This document shows, in pieces, positions 1 through 8,360 of a stretch of 36,001 bases of DNA. The DNA comes from a virus. The notes below the pieces were generated by a model. The model was not told the origin of the DNA. It did no database searches and saw nothing but the letters and a program-made list of their open reading frames with translations. The first letter of the stretch is position 1; each line of letters begins with the position of its first letter. The translations under genes were made by a program, and so were the position numbers. The stretch covers positions 1 through 36,001 of IMG/VR virus record IMGVR_UViG_3300032236_001344. One strand, 5' to 3'.

Positions 1-123
1 ACGAAGTACTATGTGAAGGTCGTGCGCGGCGTCTGCAATTACACGCAAAGCAAGTTCCCATTCAGTCCCAAGACCACGGGCGTCGCTAGCATCGACCCTG
101 ACGAGGAAGGCTGCCCGGTCTAT
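1..123. repeat. Terminal direct repeat, left copy
   Basis: These 123 bases are identical to 35879-36001. They lie inside a structural gene whose frame continues unbroken across the join, so the repeat is best read as the overlap of a circular or circularly permuted assembly, not as a biological terminal repeat. Confidence 0.95.
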
Positions 124-819
124 CAGAATGAATGCCTAATCACGGATTACGCAGTCTACCCTTCCGGGTCTTACCGCGAAGGAACGGATTCGACTTCAGA
201 TTTCATGGGTGGTGACGCGGCTATCCAAATCAAGAATGCCGCTGATGGTGGTTCTAATACTTGGTATGTGACGGTCTCCAAGATGGACTGGTGGAACAAG
301 CTCAACTGGAACGACGCCGACAAGATTCAAGACAGCGAGCGGCCTTGGGTTTCCGTGTTCGCCAAGGACTCGGAAGCCTGGACGAAGACCCTGACGACGA
401 CCCAGAACAGCCTGTCCCAGCGCAAACTCGTCCTTCCCGGCCCTGTCCTTGTCGATGGGGTTGCCACCCCTGTCTCGGGCGACACCTCGTGGGGCTTCTG
501 CATCGCCAAGACCATCGGCTACAATGTGAAGAAGGTGGCCGCGCTGGACTGGAACGCCACGGACGGCAGGTGGGATGTCACCCAGTACATCCTGCACCAA
601 GTGGAATTGCCCATCAATTATCAGGAACTGACCCGCTGGTGGGACCACATCTACGATTTCCCGACCTACAACGAATACGACTATTATGTTGATGCCCAAT
701 TCGCCGGAGCCATCGACAACCTAGACCTTCGCACGGGCTTCGCCTCCATCTCGGGTTATACCATCAATACGGACGACTGGTGGTACGATTTGGCGGGTAC
801 AAGCATCGAAAGACCCTAG
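1..819 (+). CDS. Tail-tip or structural protein, C-terminal part (gene continues from 35624)
   Basis: This is the 3' part of a gene that starts at ATG 35624 and crosses the join; base 1 equals base 35879 and is a codon start in the same frame. The joined product is about 357 residues. It is rich in Trp, Tyr and Asp and contains long beta-strand-like stretches, with no signal peptide or membrane segment. It lies downstream of the tape measure gene and upstream of the tail fibre, so a tail-tip, baseplate-like or host-contact structural role is inferred from position. I do not recognise a specific family. A GTG at 13 is an internal codon and not a start. The gene ends with TAG at 817-819, just before a regulatory-looking element at 833. 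Confidence 0.85.
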   Translation, partial: TKYYVKVVRGVCNYTQSKFPFSPKTTGVASIDPDEEGCPVYQNECLITDYAVYPSGSYREGTDSTSDFMGGDAAIQIKNAADGGSNTWYVTVSKMDWWNKLNWNDADKIQDSERPWVSVFAKDSEAWTKTLTTTQNSLSQRKLVLPGPVLVDGVATPVSGDTSWGFCIAKTIGYNVKKVAALDWNATDGRWDVTQYILHQVELPINYQELTRWWDHIYDFPTYNEYDYYVDAQFAGAIDNLDLRTGFASISGYTINTDDWWYDLAGTSIERP

Positions 820-832
820 TCTCTGGCCCGGA

Positions 833-852
833 TTGACATAGGGCTAAACCCA
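833..852 (+). promoter_or_regulatory. TTGACA / GGCTAAACCCA element, copy 1
   Basis: TTGACA at 833-838 is followed after three bases by GGCTAAACCCA at 842-852. The ATG of the next gene lies 13 bases further on, in ACCCTATG. No sigma-70 -10 box sits 16-18 bases after TTGACA. The same element recurs at 26285, 29259, 30765 and 32521, always at a rightward gene start. Confidence 0.6.
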
Positions 853-865
853 AACGGCGAACCCT

Positions 866-1186
866 ATGTCATGTCCCGATATTACCGACTTTAAGAAAGG
901 GCAGACCTTCGTGGGGGTCGCCGTCTACACCCCCGAGACGGGGTGGCCTGCCGACCTTTCCGGGGTGACCATCCAGACCGCGCTGCGGGATCAGCGTACC
1001 CACCTCCATTACTTCAATGTGACGGTCGATTCCCCCACCCAGTTCACCGCCCGCTCTGACGAGACCGAAAAGTGGGCACCGGGCACGGCTTACATGGATA
1101 TCAAGTTCAGCCAGGGCGATGTGGTCTTCTACTCCTCGACCCACCTGCTGAACATCATCCCGAATGTAACCCCCAACAAATCTTAA
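866..1186 (+). CDS. Small tail-associated structural protein
   Basis: The product is 106 residues with no membrane segment or signal peptide. It reads as a compact beta-rich domain with alternating hydrophobic strands and the segments YTPETGWPADLSG (about 22-34) and YMDIKFSQGDVVFYSS (about 76-91). That layout is common in small proteins encoded just before phage tail fibres and baseplate proteins, where they serve as adaptors or fibre-attachment parts. The start at ATG 866 follows regulatory element copy 1 and has no Shine-Dalgarno sequence. The tail fibre gene begins one base after its stop, which suggests joint expression. Function is inferred from position and size. Confidence 0.8.
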   Translation: MSCPDITDFKKGQTFVGVAVYTPETGWPADLSGVTIQTALRDQRTHLHYFNVTVDSPTQFTARSDETEKWAPGTAYMDIKFSQGDVVFYSSTHLLNIIPNVTPNKS

Positions 1187-1187
1187 C

Positions 1188-3749
1188 ATGGGACTCACCT
1201 TCAGCATCAACGGCGCGGCGGCATTCAACATGACGGTGGGCGTCCCCGGCCCTGCCGGCTCGCCCGGGGCACAAGGCCCGCAGGGGCCGGCTGGCCCAGC
1301 GGGAGCAACCTTCACGGGCGGTGCCATCACTTCGCCGATTACTTATACCTCCGGCAACATCGTCACCGTTTTTGAGAACGGGGATATCTACGCCCAGGAC
1401 AATTCGACGAATGCCTACGGTGCGGTTTTCATCAACGGATTCCAAGCCTACAACGGTACGCAGACCTTGACGGCTACGGCGGAAGGCATCACTTTCGGTG
1501 ACAGCACAACCCAGACGACCGCCTTTCCTGGTTCGTCTTATTTCTACCCCCGCACGGGCAACCCAGACGGTTTCGCCACGCAGGCTTGGGTGACGGGCCA
1601 GAACTATCTGACGGTCGGCTCTCTCGCATCCTATGCGACGATGAGCTATGTCAACAATGCGCTCGTGCCCTACGCGACGCAATCCTACGTCACCGATCAC
1701 GCCTATCCGCTGACAGGCAATCCTTCAGGCTTCATCACGTCTTCGGCGCTGACCGGGTACGCGACGCAGGGCTGGGTCGGAACCCAGCTCGCCAATTACG
1801 CGACCCTGTCCTACGTCAATACGAGCTTCTACGGCATCGACAACCCTTCGGGCTTCATCACGTCGGCCGACCTGACGAATTATGCGACGAAGACCTACGT
1901 CAATTCCCAGGGCTTCATTACGTCTTCGGCGCTTACGCCGTACCTGACCTCGGCCACGGCTTCGGCGACCTATCAGACCCTGTCTGGAATGTCGTCTTAT
2001 CTGGCAAAGGCTGATAATCTTTCCGGCCTTTCCAACACCGGAGTCGCCCGAAACAACCTCGGTCTCGGTTCCATCGCCACCCATTCGACAACCGAATACG
2101 CCGTCACCAGCCGTGGCCTTCCGTCGGGCGGTACCTCAGGGCAGGTTCTTTCCAAGTCTAACGGGTCTGATTATAATGTCACCTGGTCCACGCCTATCAC
2201 CGGCGACCGTTATCTGACGACCTCGACGACCTCCCTGACCGTCAGCAACGGAAACAAGACCCTGACCGTCGGCACGGGCCTTTCGTACACGACCCAGCAG
2301 GATGTGACTATCGCTTACGACGCCGCCCATCATATGCATGGCGTTGTCACTTCGTACAACTCCTCGACCGGTGCGATGGTGGTCGATGTCCAGAATAACA
2401 CCGGTAGCGGAACCTATACTTCGTGGACTGTAAATGTCGGCGGAACCGTTCCCCTCACCTCGGTCACTTGGGGTTCAATCACGGGGACGCTCGGATCGCA
2501 GTCCGATTTGTCCTCCGCGCTGAACGCCAAACTGGCTATCACGACCGCCGCAGCCGTCTATCAGACGCAGGCGGATATGTCGAACTATCTGACCAATGCG
2601 GCGGCGGCTTCGAGCTATTATCCCCTTGGAGGTAACCCTTCGGGCTTTATCACGGCATCGGCCCTGTCGCCCTATCTGACTAGCTCGACAGCCGCCTCGA
2701 CCTACTATCCCCTCACCAACCCCGCCGGTTATCTGGCCGCCGGCAACGGTGGCACGGTTCCGACGGGCGGCACGACGGGGCAGGTGCTTGCGAAGGCCAG
2801 CAACAGCGACTACTCCCTGGTCTGGACGACGGCAAGCGGCGGCTCATTCGACGGTGGCGCGGTCACCAATCCGATCACCATTACCGACGGCACTTATGAA
2901 GCGGATTTTTCCGCCACCAGCGTCAAAGTCTTCGATGTCTCCAATCCCAATAATCTCGGCGAAGTCGGATTCAACCAAATCAGGGTAAGCCAATCGGGGA
3001 CGGCGGAAGCCCAGGTCAACAACTGGGGTTTCTCGGCCGCCGACCTGACCTCCAGCGGCTCCATCGGAAGCACCCTAGATTACGCCGGACTTAACATCTT
3101 CAACGGCACAGACGCCGGCCTCGTCAGCCCGAACAGCGTCACGACGAACCACTCCGAAACCGATTCCTACGGAACGCAGAATTACTCGACGCAACTCACG
3201 GCCCAGCAGACGACTCTTTACTTGTCTGGCTATGACGCCAACGGAAGCACGACCGGGTCCGGGGTCTTGAATTATGGCGGGATGAGTTTCTCTTTCAGCA
3301 GCACGACGCAGTCTGGAACCGGCGGCGTGAGCTACAACGGCGCAAGCGGAAGCATCACTAATTACGGCACAAGCCAATCGTGGAGCGTCGGCCCTTCTGG
3401 TTTGTCTTGGAGCAACGGAACGGTCTACGGCACTTTTGATTCCAGCGGCGTCCGTTTCCCCGACGGATCGGTGCAGACCACGGCCTACACCGGCAGCAGC
3501 GGCTGGTCGTACAACTTCGCGCAGATCGTTCAGGACCTTACAAACAATTATTATTCAACGAGCGTCTCCGGCTCGCCGTCCAACGGTCAGGTCCTGACCT
3601 TCAACGCCGGCGGGAACAATCTCTATTGGAGCAGCCCCGGAGGCGCACCTTACTCCAATGCAATCTGGTACGGTGGGAATTGGTACGCCGCCAATGTCTC
3701 GACCGTCTACGATTCCATGTCCTCTTACATCAATGTCCTCTCCTTCTAA
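1188..3749 (+). CDS. Collagen-like tail fibre protein
   Basis: This 853-residue protein is the longest in the genome. Residues about 18-40 form a collagen-like Gly-X-Y run (GVPGPAGSPGAQG and onward), typical of trimeric phage fibres. Residues about 120-280, and again near 490, carry degenerate repeats of the form NPSGFITSSAL followed by YAT and SYV blocks; the DNA is repetitive too (around 1728, 1850, 1910 and 2641). The rest is rich in Ser, Thr, Gly and Tyr, as in beta-structured fibre shafts, and contains the fibre-type segment DGSVQTTAY near residue 764. It most likely forms the host-recognition fibre, with the C-terminal 100 residues as the likely tip. The start ATG 1188 has an A-rich leader without Shine-Dalgarno. 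No intramolecular chaperone domain was recognised. Confidence 0.92.
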   Translation: MGLTFSINGAAAFNMTVGVPGPAGSPGAQGPQGPAGPAGATFTGGAITSPITYTSGNIVTVFENGDIYAQDNSTNAYGAVFINGFQAYNGTQTLTATAEGITFGDSTTQTTAFPGSSYFYPRTGNPDGFATQAWVTGQNYLTVGSLASYATMSYVNNALVPYATQSYVTDHAYPLTGNPSGFITSSALTGYATQGWVGTQLANYATLSYVNTSFYGIDNPSGFITSADLTNYATKTYVNSQGFITSSALTPYLTSATASATYQTLSGMSSYLAKADNLSGLSNTGVARNNLGLGSIATHSTTEYAVTSRGLPSGGTSGQVLSKSNGSDYNVTWSTPITGDRYLTTSTTSLTVSNGNKTLTVGTGLSYTTQQDVTIAYDAAHHMHGVVTSYNSSTGAMVVDVQNNTGSGTYTSWTVNVGGTVPLTSVTWGSITGTLGSQSDLSSALNAKLAITTAAAVYQTQADMSNYLTNAAAASSYYPLGGNPSGFITASALSPYLTSSTAASTYYPLTNPAGYLAAGNGGTVPTGGTTGQVLAKASNSDYSLVWTTASGGSFDGGAVTNPITITDGTYEADFSATSVKVFDVSNPNNLGEVGFNQIRVSQSGTAEAQVNNWGFSAADLTSSGSIGSTLDYAGLNIFNGTDAGLVSPNSVTTNHSETDSYGTQNYSTQLTAQQTTLYLSGYDANGSTTGSGVLNYGGMSFSFSSTTQSGTGGVSYNGASGSITNYGTSQSWSVGPSGLSWSNGTVYGTFDSSGVRFPDGSVQTTAYTGSSGWSYNFAQIVQDLTNNYYSTSVSGSPSNGQVLTFNAGGNNLYWSSPGGAPYSNAIWYGGNWYAANVSTVYDSMSSYINVLSF

Positions 3750-3750
3750 A

Positions 3751-3936
3751 ATGGTCATCCCGGTGGAAGCCGGAAAGGTCGGTGTTTATTACGACCCGGT
3801 CACCAAGGTCATCTCGCATTATGCGACCTACCCTTACAAGGGCAATATCATCACCGCCATCCCCGTGATCGTGGCCGATAATCAGGAAGCCCTGAAAGAA
3901 GCCATCGCCAAGGCCGGACTCATCGAACGCAAATGA
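3751..3936 (+). CDS. Small protein downstream of tail fibre
   Basis: This is a 61-residue protein starting at ATG 3751, one base after the fibre stop codon. An upstream in-frame ATG at 3658 lies inside the fibre gene and is less likely. The protein has an N-terminal beta-rich part (IPVEAGKVGVYYDPVTK) and a C-terminal helix (ALKEAIAKAGL). No catalytic motif is visible. It may be a fibre-associated protein or assembly factor, but this rests only on position. Its stop overlaps the next start as ATGA. Confidence 0.7.
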   Translation: MVIPVEAGKVGVYYDPVTKVISHYATYPYKGNIITAIPVIVADNQEALKEAIAKAGLIERK

Positions 3937-4058
3937 TCGTCGCCATCATCTCCCTGCTCGTCGGATTCGCCGCAGGCTTCTACGCCGGCGTCAAGAACGC
4001 CTCCTCGTCGAAGGTCGCCAAGGGTCTCGACATCCTCAAAGCCCTGAAGGGCAAGTAA
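3933..4058 (+). CDS. 41-residue single-pass membrane protein
   Basis: The start ATG 3933 overlaps the preceding stop by four bases (ATGA), and the stop TAA is at 4056-4058. Residues 2-20 form one hydrophobic segment (IVAIISLLVGFAAGFYAG), followed by a Lys-rich amphipathic tail. It opens the lysis cassette, with the spanin-like gene, HExxH gene and holin behind it. It could be a small holin or antiholin, or a modulator of lysis. Its size, overlap and hydrophobic segment make it a credible gene; the role is inferred. Confidence 0.7.
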   Translation: MIVAIISLLVGFAAGFYAGVKNASSSKVAKGLDILKALKGK

Positions 4059-4061
4059 GCC

Positions 4062-4769
4062 GTGCGCGTCGCCCTCCTAGCCTGTCTCGGACTAGTGGGG
4101 TGTGCCACGCTCTCCGACCCGCCGCTGCCCAAGCAGCCGGACGCCCCGACCTCCGCCGGCGTAGTCCAAGCCGCCGTAGCCGCCCAGGACAAGGTTGACG
4201 GGAAGGTTGCCGCCGCCGTCACCGTCGCCAAGGAGAACGCCGATAAGCCCCATGTGGTCGATAGCGAGCTGGGCGTCGCCCTGTCCCTCCTCGACAAGCC
4301 GTCCGACGCCGAACTGGCCCTAGCCCGCCAGCGATCAGAGAAAGCCTCCCCAGCCGACTACGAGGCCGCCCGCAAGTTCGGGGCGAAACTGCTGGCCTCC
4401 CTCGACGCCGCCCAAGCCAAGATAGAAGCAGACCAGAAGGAGGCCGTGCGGATATCTCGGCTCAAGGACGACCGCATCGCCAGACTGGAATCCGACATCG
4501 TCCGCATCAAAGCCGAAGGTCCGCGCAACATGGTCCTCGCATCCGCAGGGGTGTGCTTCGTCGCCTCGCTGGTCATGGCCCTCATCGGGCAGTATATCCG
4601 CTCCGGGGTCGCCTTCGGCATCGGTTCGCTCCTTTCCGCCCTTCCGTTGCTTTTCGATTCCAAGTGGTTTCTCCCCTCCCTAGGGGGCATCCTCCTGCTG
4701 GCCGTCGCCGTCGAACTATTCTTCCTCATCAAACCTTGGCTATCCCATGAGCAAAAGCCGAAAGAGTAA
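4062..4769 (+). CDS. Lipoprotein with coiled coil and C-terminal membrane segments, candidate unimolecular spanin
   Basis: The start is GTG 4062, three bases after the previous stop. The 235-residue product begins with a lipoprotein signal: residues 1-13 are hydrophobic and end in the lipobox LVGC, with Cys14 as the lipidation site. The next residue is Ala, not Asp, which favours outer-membrane sorting. Residues about 32-152 are Ala/Lys/Glu-rich and predicted helical or coiled coil. Residues about 157-177, 182-199 and 203-224 are hydrophobic membrane segments. An N-terminal lipid anchor joined to a C-terminal inner-membrane anchor by a periplasm-spanning rod is the plan of unimolecular spanins such as T1 gp11. 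T1 gp11 has one membrane segment and is shorter, so this would be an enlarged variant. A holin-like role is the alternative. Confidence 0.7.
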   Translation: MRVALLACLGLVGCATLSDPPLPKQPDAPTSAGVVQAAVAAQDKVDGKVAAAVTVAKENADKPHVVDSELGVALSLLDKPSDAELALARQRSEKASPADYEAARKFGAKLLASLDAAQAKIEADQKEAVRISRLKDDRIARLESDIVRIKAEGPRNMVLASAGVCFVASLVMALIGQYIRSGVAFGIGSLLSALPLLFDSKWFLPSLGGILLLAVAVELFFLIKPWLSHEQKPKE

Positions 4770-5028
4770 GGTCGTCTGGCGTCACCTCGGGCGCGAGAAG
4801 GCTTGGGGTCAGGCGACCATCGGGGAGGGGTTGATTGAAATCGACCCCCGCCTCGGGGCCAAGCGTCAGCTCGAAGTCCTCTGCCACGAGCAGGTCCATC
4901 TCACCTTCCCCGAGATGTCGGAAAGGGAAGTTGACCGTGCCGGAAAAGACCTCGCCGCCGTCCTTTGGGATCAGAACTACCGTCGAGTCCTGCTCGAACC
5001 CAACGCCAAGCCCCCGCGCATCTCGTGA
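4747..5028 (+). CDS. HExxH mini-protein, possible zinc metallopeptidase
   Basis: This 93-residue protein starts inside the 3' end of the spanin-like gene (23-base overlap). It contains HEQVH at residues 47-51, the zinc-binding HExxH pattern, followed by an acidic helix with Glu61 and Asp63 that could supply the third ligand. The N-terminus is basic. It is much shorter than characterised zincin proteases and may consist only of the helix pair carrying the zinc site. Its place in the lysis cassette suggests action on the envelope or on a lysis protein, but the substrate is unknown. SprT-like and M78-like families are possible relatives. Confidence 0.7.
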   Translation: MSKSRKSKVVWRHLGREKAWGQATIGEGLIEIDPRLGAKRQLEVLCHEQVHLTFPEMSEREVDRAGKDLAAVLWDQNYRRVLLEPNAKPPRIS

Positions 5029-5357
5029 GTGCCTTGCCTTCCCCCCCCTCCCCCGATGATGTCCCCGTGTCCCTGCGGGATGTGAGCATCGGCATCGCCA
5101 TCGGTTCCGTCTCCTGGCTGGTCCGCTACTTCTGCTCGACCGAGAAGCACAGCCTAGGCTACATCGCCCGCCGTACCGTGACCGCCGGCCTGACCTCCCT
5201 TCTGGTGGGTATGGCCACCAAGGGGTACTTCAATTCGGAAGCCGTCGGATTCGGGGCGGCAGGCTGCGCGGGCTACGCCTCCCCAGAACTGGTCGATTAT
5301 GCCCTTCTGTGGCTTCGGAAGCACGCTGGCAAGGGTAGGACACCCCCTAGGGAGTAA
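5025..5357 (+). CDS. Putative holin
   Basis: The start is GTG 5025, overlapping the previous stop as GTGA; no in-frame ATG fits. The 110-residue product has a short polar N-terminus, then hydrophobic segments at about residues 20-36, 52-68 and 74-97, and ends in a basic tail. Size, two to three membrane segments and place at the end of the lysis cassette fit a holin that forms inner-membrane lesions and times lysis. No muralytic enzyme is encoded in this cassette; the likely one is the leftward transglycosylase at 18600. The gene is the last of the rightward arm and converges with the primase-helicase gene 29 bases away. Confidence 0.7.
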   Translation: MSALPSPPSPDDVPVSLRDVSIGIAIGSVSWLVRYFCSTEKHSLGYIARRTVTAGLTSLLVGMATKGYFNSEAVGFGAAGCAGYASPELVDYALLWLRKHAGKGRTPPRE

Positions 5358-5386
5358 ACGGGCCTCCTAGGGCATCCTAGACCCCT

Positions 5387-7375
5387 TTACGCCTCGTACT
5401 TCGTGCCTTGGTAGTACAGGGCCGCCCCCACCTTGCGGGGTTCGATGATGCCGTTGGTGACCATCGCCTTGATGAGGGACTCCGCCTGGTCTCTCTGGAG
5501 CTTGTGGTCGGCCACCAGTTCCTCCAGCAAGGCACCCCGGCTAATCCTCGGCTTAGACTCGAAATGGCGGTACTGCTGCCCGACCTTGAGCAACTCAAAG
5601 CCGCCGGCCAAGGGGGCCACTTCCCAGAAGACCCGATCGTCGGCGTGTTTCAGTTTAAGGGTCAGGGTAGGCTTGCCGTCGGGCGTCCGCATCCCAGCCT
5701 CCTTGCCGCGCTTGGACAAATTGAATGAGAAGACGGGCAAGTCCTTCGACTCCCTGCGGATGTTCAGGACGGCGCGGACGTAGTTCACAAGTTCCGCACC
5801 CCCGGTCCCGCTATACATCATGTCCGAGAAGGTCTGGCCATCCGTGACCTCCTTAGCCTTCGGCTTGCCTTCGTGGTGGATGATGATGGCGATGCACCCC
5901 GTTTCCTTTAGCATCGGCTCCAGCAGCCCTCGGCAAAAGTTCGTGACATCCACGTTGTCATTGATGTTGCCGCCGATGTACGCCATCAGCGGGTCCAGCA
6001 CGATGACGTCCAACTTGTGCCGGACGACGATCTTGCGGGCCAGCTCGATGATGTCCTCGCCGCGCTTCGACGATTCGTTGAAGAAGTGCAGGTTCTGCCT
6101 GACCATCGCCTTCTCGTCGTTGTTGAGCCTCATGCCCGACATCACGCCTTGAAAGGACTGGGCCATGTCGCCGACGTCGCCTTCGGCCTGAAGGACGCCC
6201 ATCTTCAGCGGATGTTTAGCCGGGATGCCGAACAATTCCCGACCGCAGGCCCACGACATCGCCATCTGCATGGCGAAGGACGACTTGCCGATGCCCGACT
6301 GTGCCGTGATGAGCAGCGAGCCGCCCTTCTGCAACCAGCGTCCATGGCCGATGACCGTGTTCGGATCGTTCAGGACGTCGTAGTTCTCAAGGATGTCGGT
6401 CGTGACTTCCTCGGGGAAGTCCTGAGCCTCGCGCCACGCAAGGAACTCGCCCCAGTCCCCCGCCCCGATTTTGAAGGCGACGATCTTCTGCTCCGCTTCC
6501 CCGCGCATCACCCCGCCGAGACGAGACCAGCGGGACGGGTTCTTGTTCTGCGGGTCAGGCTCGTGGTCGGCCAAGAAGTCATAGACGACGTTGCGACGCT
6601 CCTCCCATTGTTCCTTGGACTCGGCATCGACCCGGACCCAGGCGTGTACGGACTTGCCGCCCGAATCGACGAGGAGGGAGATGGGCAGGTTCGACTGCTG
6701 GAAGATGGCCACCTGCTCGTCCTTCGGCTTCTTGTCGAACTCGACCAAGACGTGTCGGTAATCCGAGACCGAGCCGTCCGTCCCCGTGAAGTCGTCCTTC
6801 GTGAACGGATTGATGCGAATCCAAGCCCCCGACTCCGTGCCGGCGAACTTCGCAGCCCCGACGGCTCCGGGGCCGAAGAACTTGGTGATCCACTCGGCAC
6901 GGGTCAGGAAGATGCCCTTGGAGGCGGGGAACCATTTGCCCTCCTCGGTCTGGCCGGCCTCGTTCGTGATGCAGATGACATCATCGTCACGGAAGCAGTT
7001 CAGCAGTACGTCGGCGGTCGTGAAGGGGGTCTGGGCGTCGGCAAGCTCGGCGACACGGCTGGGGTCGAAAACGAAGCGACCATTTGCGCCGACCCTGCGT
7101 TCCGTACCCTTGGCAAGCCAGCCCTTCTGGCGTTCATGGGGCTTCACATAGGCGTCGTTGAGTTTGTGCCGCAGGTCTTTCTCCGACCAAGGCGGCGAGC
7201 AGCGGAGGTTGTACTCCTGAAGCAGGCTCCATGCGTCCGACCACGGCAGGTCGAAACCGTTGGCGAGGATGCTGGCGGCGCGGTAAGTGGCGGGATGCCC
7301 GCCCTGGCCGGCTACGGCGGGGGGCAGTTTGGCGAGATAGGCTCTCGCCCCGGCGATACGATCTTGGGTGGTCAT
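5387..7375 (-). CDS. Primase-helicase (AEP-like primase plus RepA-type AAA helicase)
   Basis: The product has 662 residues, starting at ATG 7375; the frame is open further upstream but that part overlaps two other genes and is not coding-like. Residues 1-90 resemble a PriCT-type helical domain. Residues about 200-300 carry archaeo-eukaryotic primase signatures: VEFD (Glu212, Asp214) and SGGKSVHAW (His244). Residues about 340-555 form a RepA-like hexameric helicase: Walker A at 358-365 (AQSGIGKS) and Walker B LDVIVLDP ending at Asp461. The C-terminal 60 residues look like a winged helix. Such proteins prime and unwind DNA at phage or plasmid origins. With no DNA polymerase in the window, it would recruit host polymerase. 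It is the last gene of the leftward arm. Confidence 0.9.
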   Translation of the reverse strand: MTTQDRIAGARAYLAKLPPAVAGQGGHPATYRAASILANGFDLPWSDAWSLLQEYNLRCSPPWSEKDLRHKLNDAYVKPHERQKGWLAKGTERRVGANGRFVFDPSRVAELADAQTPFTTADVLLNCFRDDDVICITNEAGQTEEGKWFPASKGIFLTRAEWITKFFGPGAVGAAKFAGTESGAWIRINPFTKDDFTGTDGSVSDYRHVLVEFDKKPKDEQVAIFQQSNLPISLLVDSGGKSVHAWVRVDAESKEQWEERRNVVYDFLADHEPDPQNKNPSRWSRLGGVMRGEAEQKIVAFKIGAGDWGEFLAWREAQDFPEEVTTDILENYDVLNDPNTVIGHGRWLQKGGSLLITAQSGIGKSSFAMQMAMSWACGRELFGIPAKHPLKMGVLQAEGDVGDMAQSFQGVMSGMRLNNDEKAMVRQNLHFFNESSKRGEDIIELARKIVVRHKLDVIVLDPLMAYIGGNINDNVDVTNFCRGLLEPMLKETGCIAIIIHHEGKPKAKEVTDGQTFSDMMYSGTGGAELVNYVRAVLNIRRESKDLPVFSFNLSKRGKEAGMRTPDGKPTLTLKLKHADDRVFWEVAPLAGGFELLKVGQQYRHFESKPRISRGALLEELVADHKLQRDQAESLIKAMVTNGIIEPRKVGAALYYQGTKYEA

Positions 7376-7413
7376 AGGTGGCGGATTCGTTATTCCGCCC
7401 GGTCCTGCATCCG

Positions 7414-7641
7414 TCAACCGTAAAAATATTTCATCTGGATGCGGCGTCCGTCGAAGAATCGCAGGCGAAGTTTCCTGACCTTGCCGGCCTTCTCCAACTG
7501 CATCACCCATTCCCGGGCAGTCGTCCGGTGGACTTTCCATTCCTTGGCCAAGGTGTCCACATCCTTGAAACCCTTCGGGACAGGCTCCGCCTTGCGGGCC
7601 TTGATGCCCCAGAGTTTCTTCAACACATCGTTGGCCTTCAT
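7414..7641 (-). CDS. Small winged-helix DNA-binding protein
   Basis: The start ATG 7641 overlaps the upstream stop as ATGA; another ATG at 7656 is possible. The 75-residue product has a helix-turn-helix of the form DVDTLAKEWKVHRTTAREWV (residues about 28-47) followed by a helix and a basic strand pair (KLRLRFFDGRRIQMKYF) that looks like a wing. It probably binds DNA and regulates early genes or helps at the origin, as it lies just before the primase-helicase. The target is unknown. Confidence 0.75.
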   Translation of the reverse strand: MKANDVLKKLWGIKARKAEPVPKGFKDVDTLAKEWKVHRTTAREWVMQLEKAGKVRKLRLRFFDGRRIQMKYFYG

Positions 7642-8360
7642 ACGGGTAGAATCCATTCATCGATGCCGTGGGGCTGCTCATGCACCCAAGGGACGAGTTT
7701 GTCGTCGGTGTAGTACCCGAAGGCCATGCCCTGCGACCAGGCGAAGGTGGCTCTGCGCGTATTGGCATAATCCATGGCCCCCCGGCGGGTCAGGGTGCCG
7801 ACGCTGATGCCCGTCGGACTGTCGTCCCGGCGTCCCGTCATGCGACCGACCTTATGGGTGTGGGCGAAGATCACATTGCCGTACATCTCCGCCATGTCCC
7901 TCGGGGCGTTCTCCCCGTAGACCGTGCCATGGGTGAACTTGTAATTGGCCAACTGGTAAGCCTGCCAGATGCCGTCGTATTCGACGAAGGTGGCCTTCCG
8001 CTTGCGGCAATGCTCCTTGATGTCATTGATGAGGCGGATGGCATAGCCGGAATAGACCTCGTCGGAGGATTCGGCCTCGCGCCAGAGCCTGACTTCATGG
8101 TTTCCGGCCAGCACGACATTCGGGCGGAGCTGGTCGAGGAACTTCAGCCCCCCGCCGATATCGGGTTCGACCTCACCCCCCTTGCCCCGGGCGGAAGACA
8201 TGAACGGGGTCATGTCCACGAAGTCGCCGAGGTGGATCGTCGTGTGCGGGGCGAAGCGTTCCTTGAACCTCAACACCCCCTCCACGGCCTTGGGGTCGGC
8301 GTACATCCCGTGGGAGCAGCCTACCGCCATGAATCGTTTCCAGCCTTTGTTGATGTTCAT
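7638..8360 (-). CDS. Calcineurin-like metallophosphoesterase with altered first motif
   Basis: The 240-residue protein carries the metallophosphoesterase pattern: GCSHG (residues 14-18), GDFVD (Asp46), AGNHE (Asn87, His88), a later His at 144 and AHTHK (His167, His169). In the usual first motif DxH, the Asp is replaced here by Cys15 while His17 remains, which could change metal use or lower activity. Length and motif order are normal for the family. Phage members can be nucleases or phosphatases acting on nucleic acids or nucleotides; the substrate is not evident. Both ends overlap neighbours by ATGA, placing it in the leftward operon. Confidence 0.85.
   Translation of the reverse strand: MNINKGWKRFMAVGCSHGMYADPKAVEGVLRFKERFAPHTTIHLGDFVDMTPFMSSARGKGGEVEPDIGGGLKFLDQLRPNVVLAGNHEVRLWREAESSDEVYSGYAIRLINDIKEHCRKRKATFVEYDGIWQAYQLANYKFTHGTVYGENAPRDMAEMYGNVIFAHTHKVGRMTGRRDDSPTGISVGTLTRRGAMDYANTRRATFAWSQGMAFGYYTDDKLVPWVHEQPHGIDEWILPV

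Noticed and set aside
5340-5386. CCTAGG-rich stretch between convergent genes as a terminator
   Set aside because: Only short palindromes and no T tract; no convincing hairpin.
6017-7423. 468-codon open frame on the plus strand
   Set aside because: It lies antisense to the primase-helicase with clear motifs; long antisense frames are common in GC-rich genes.
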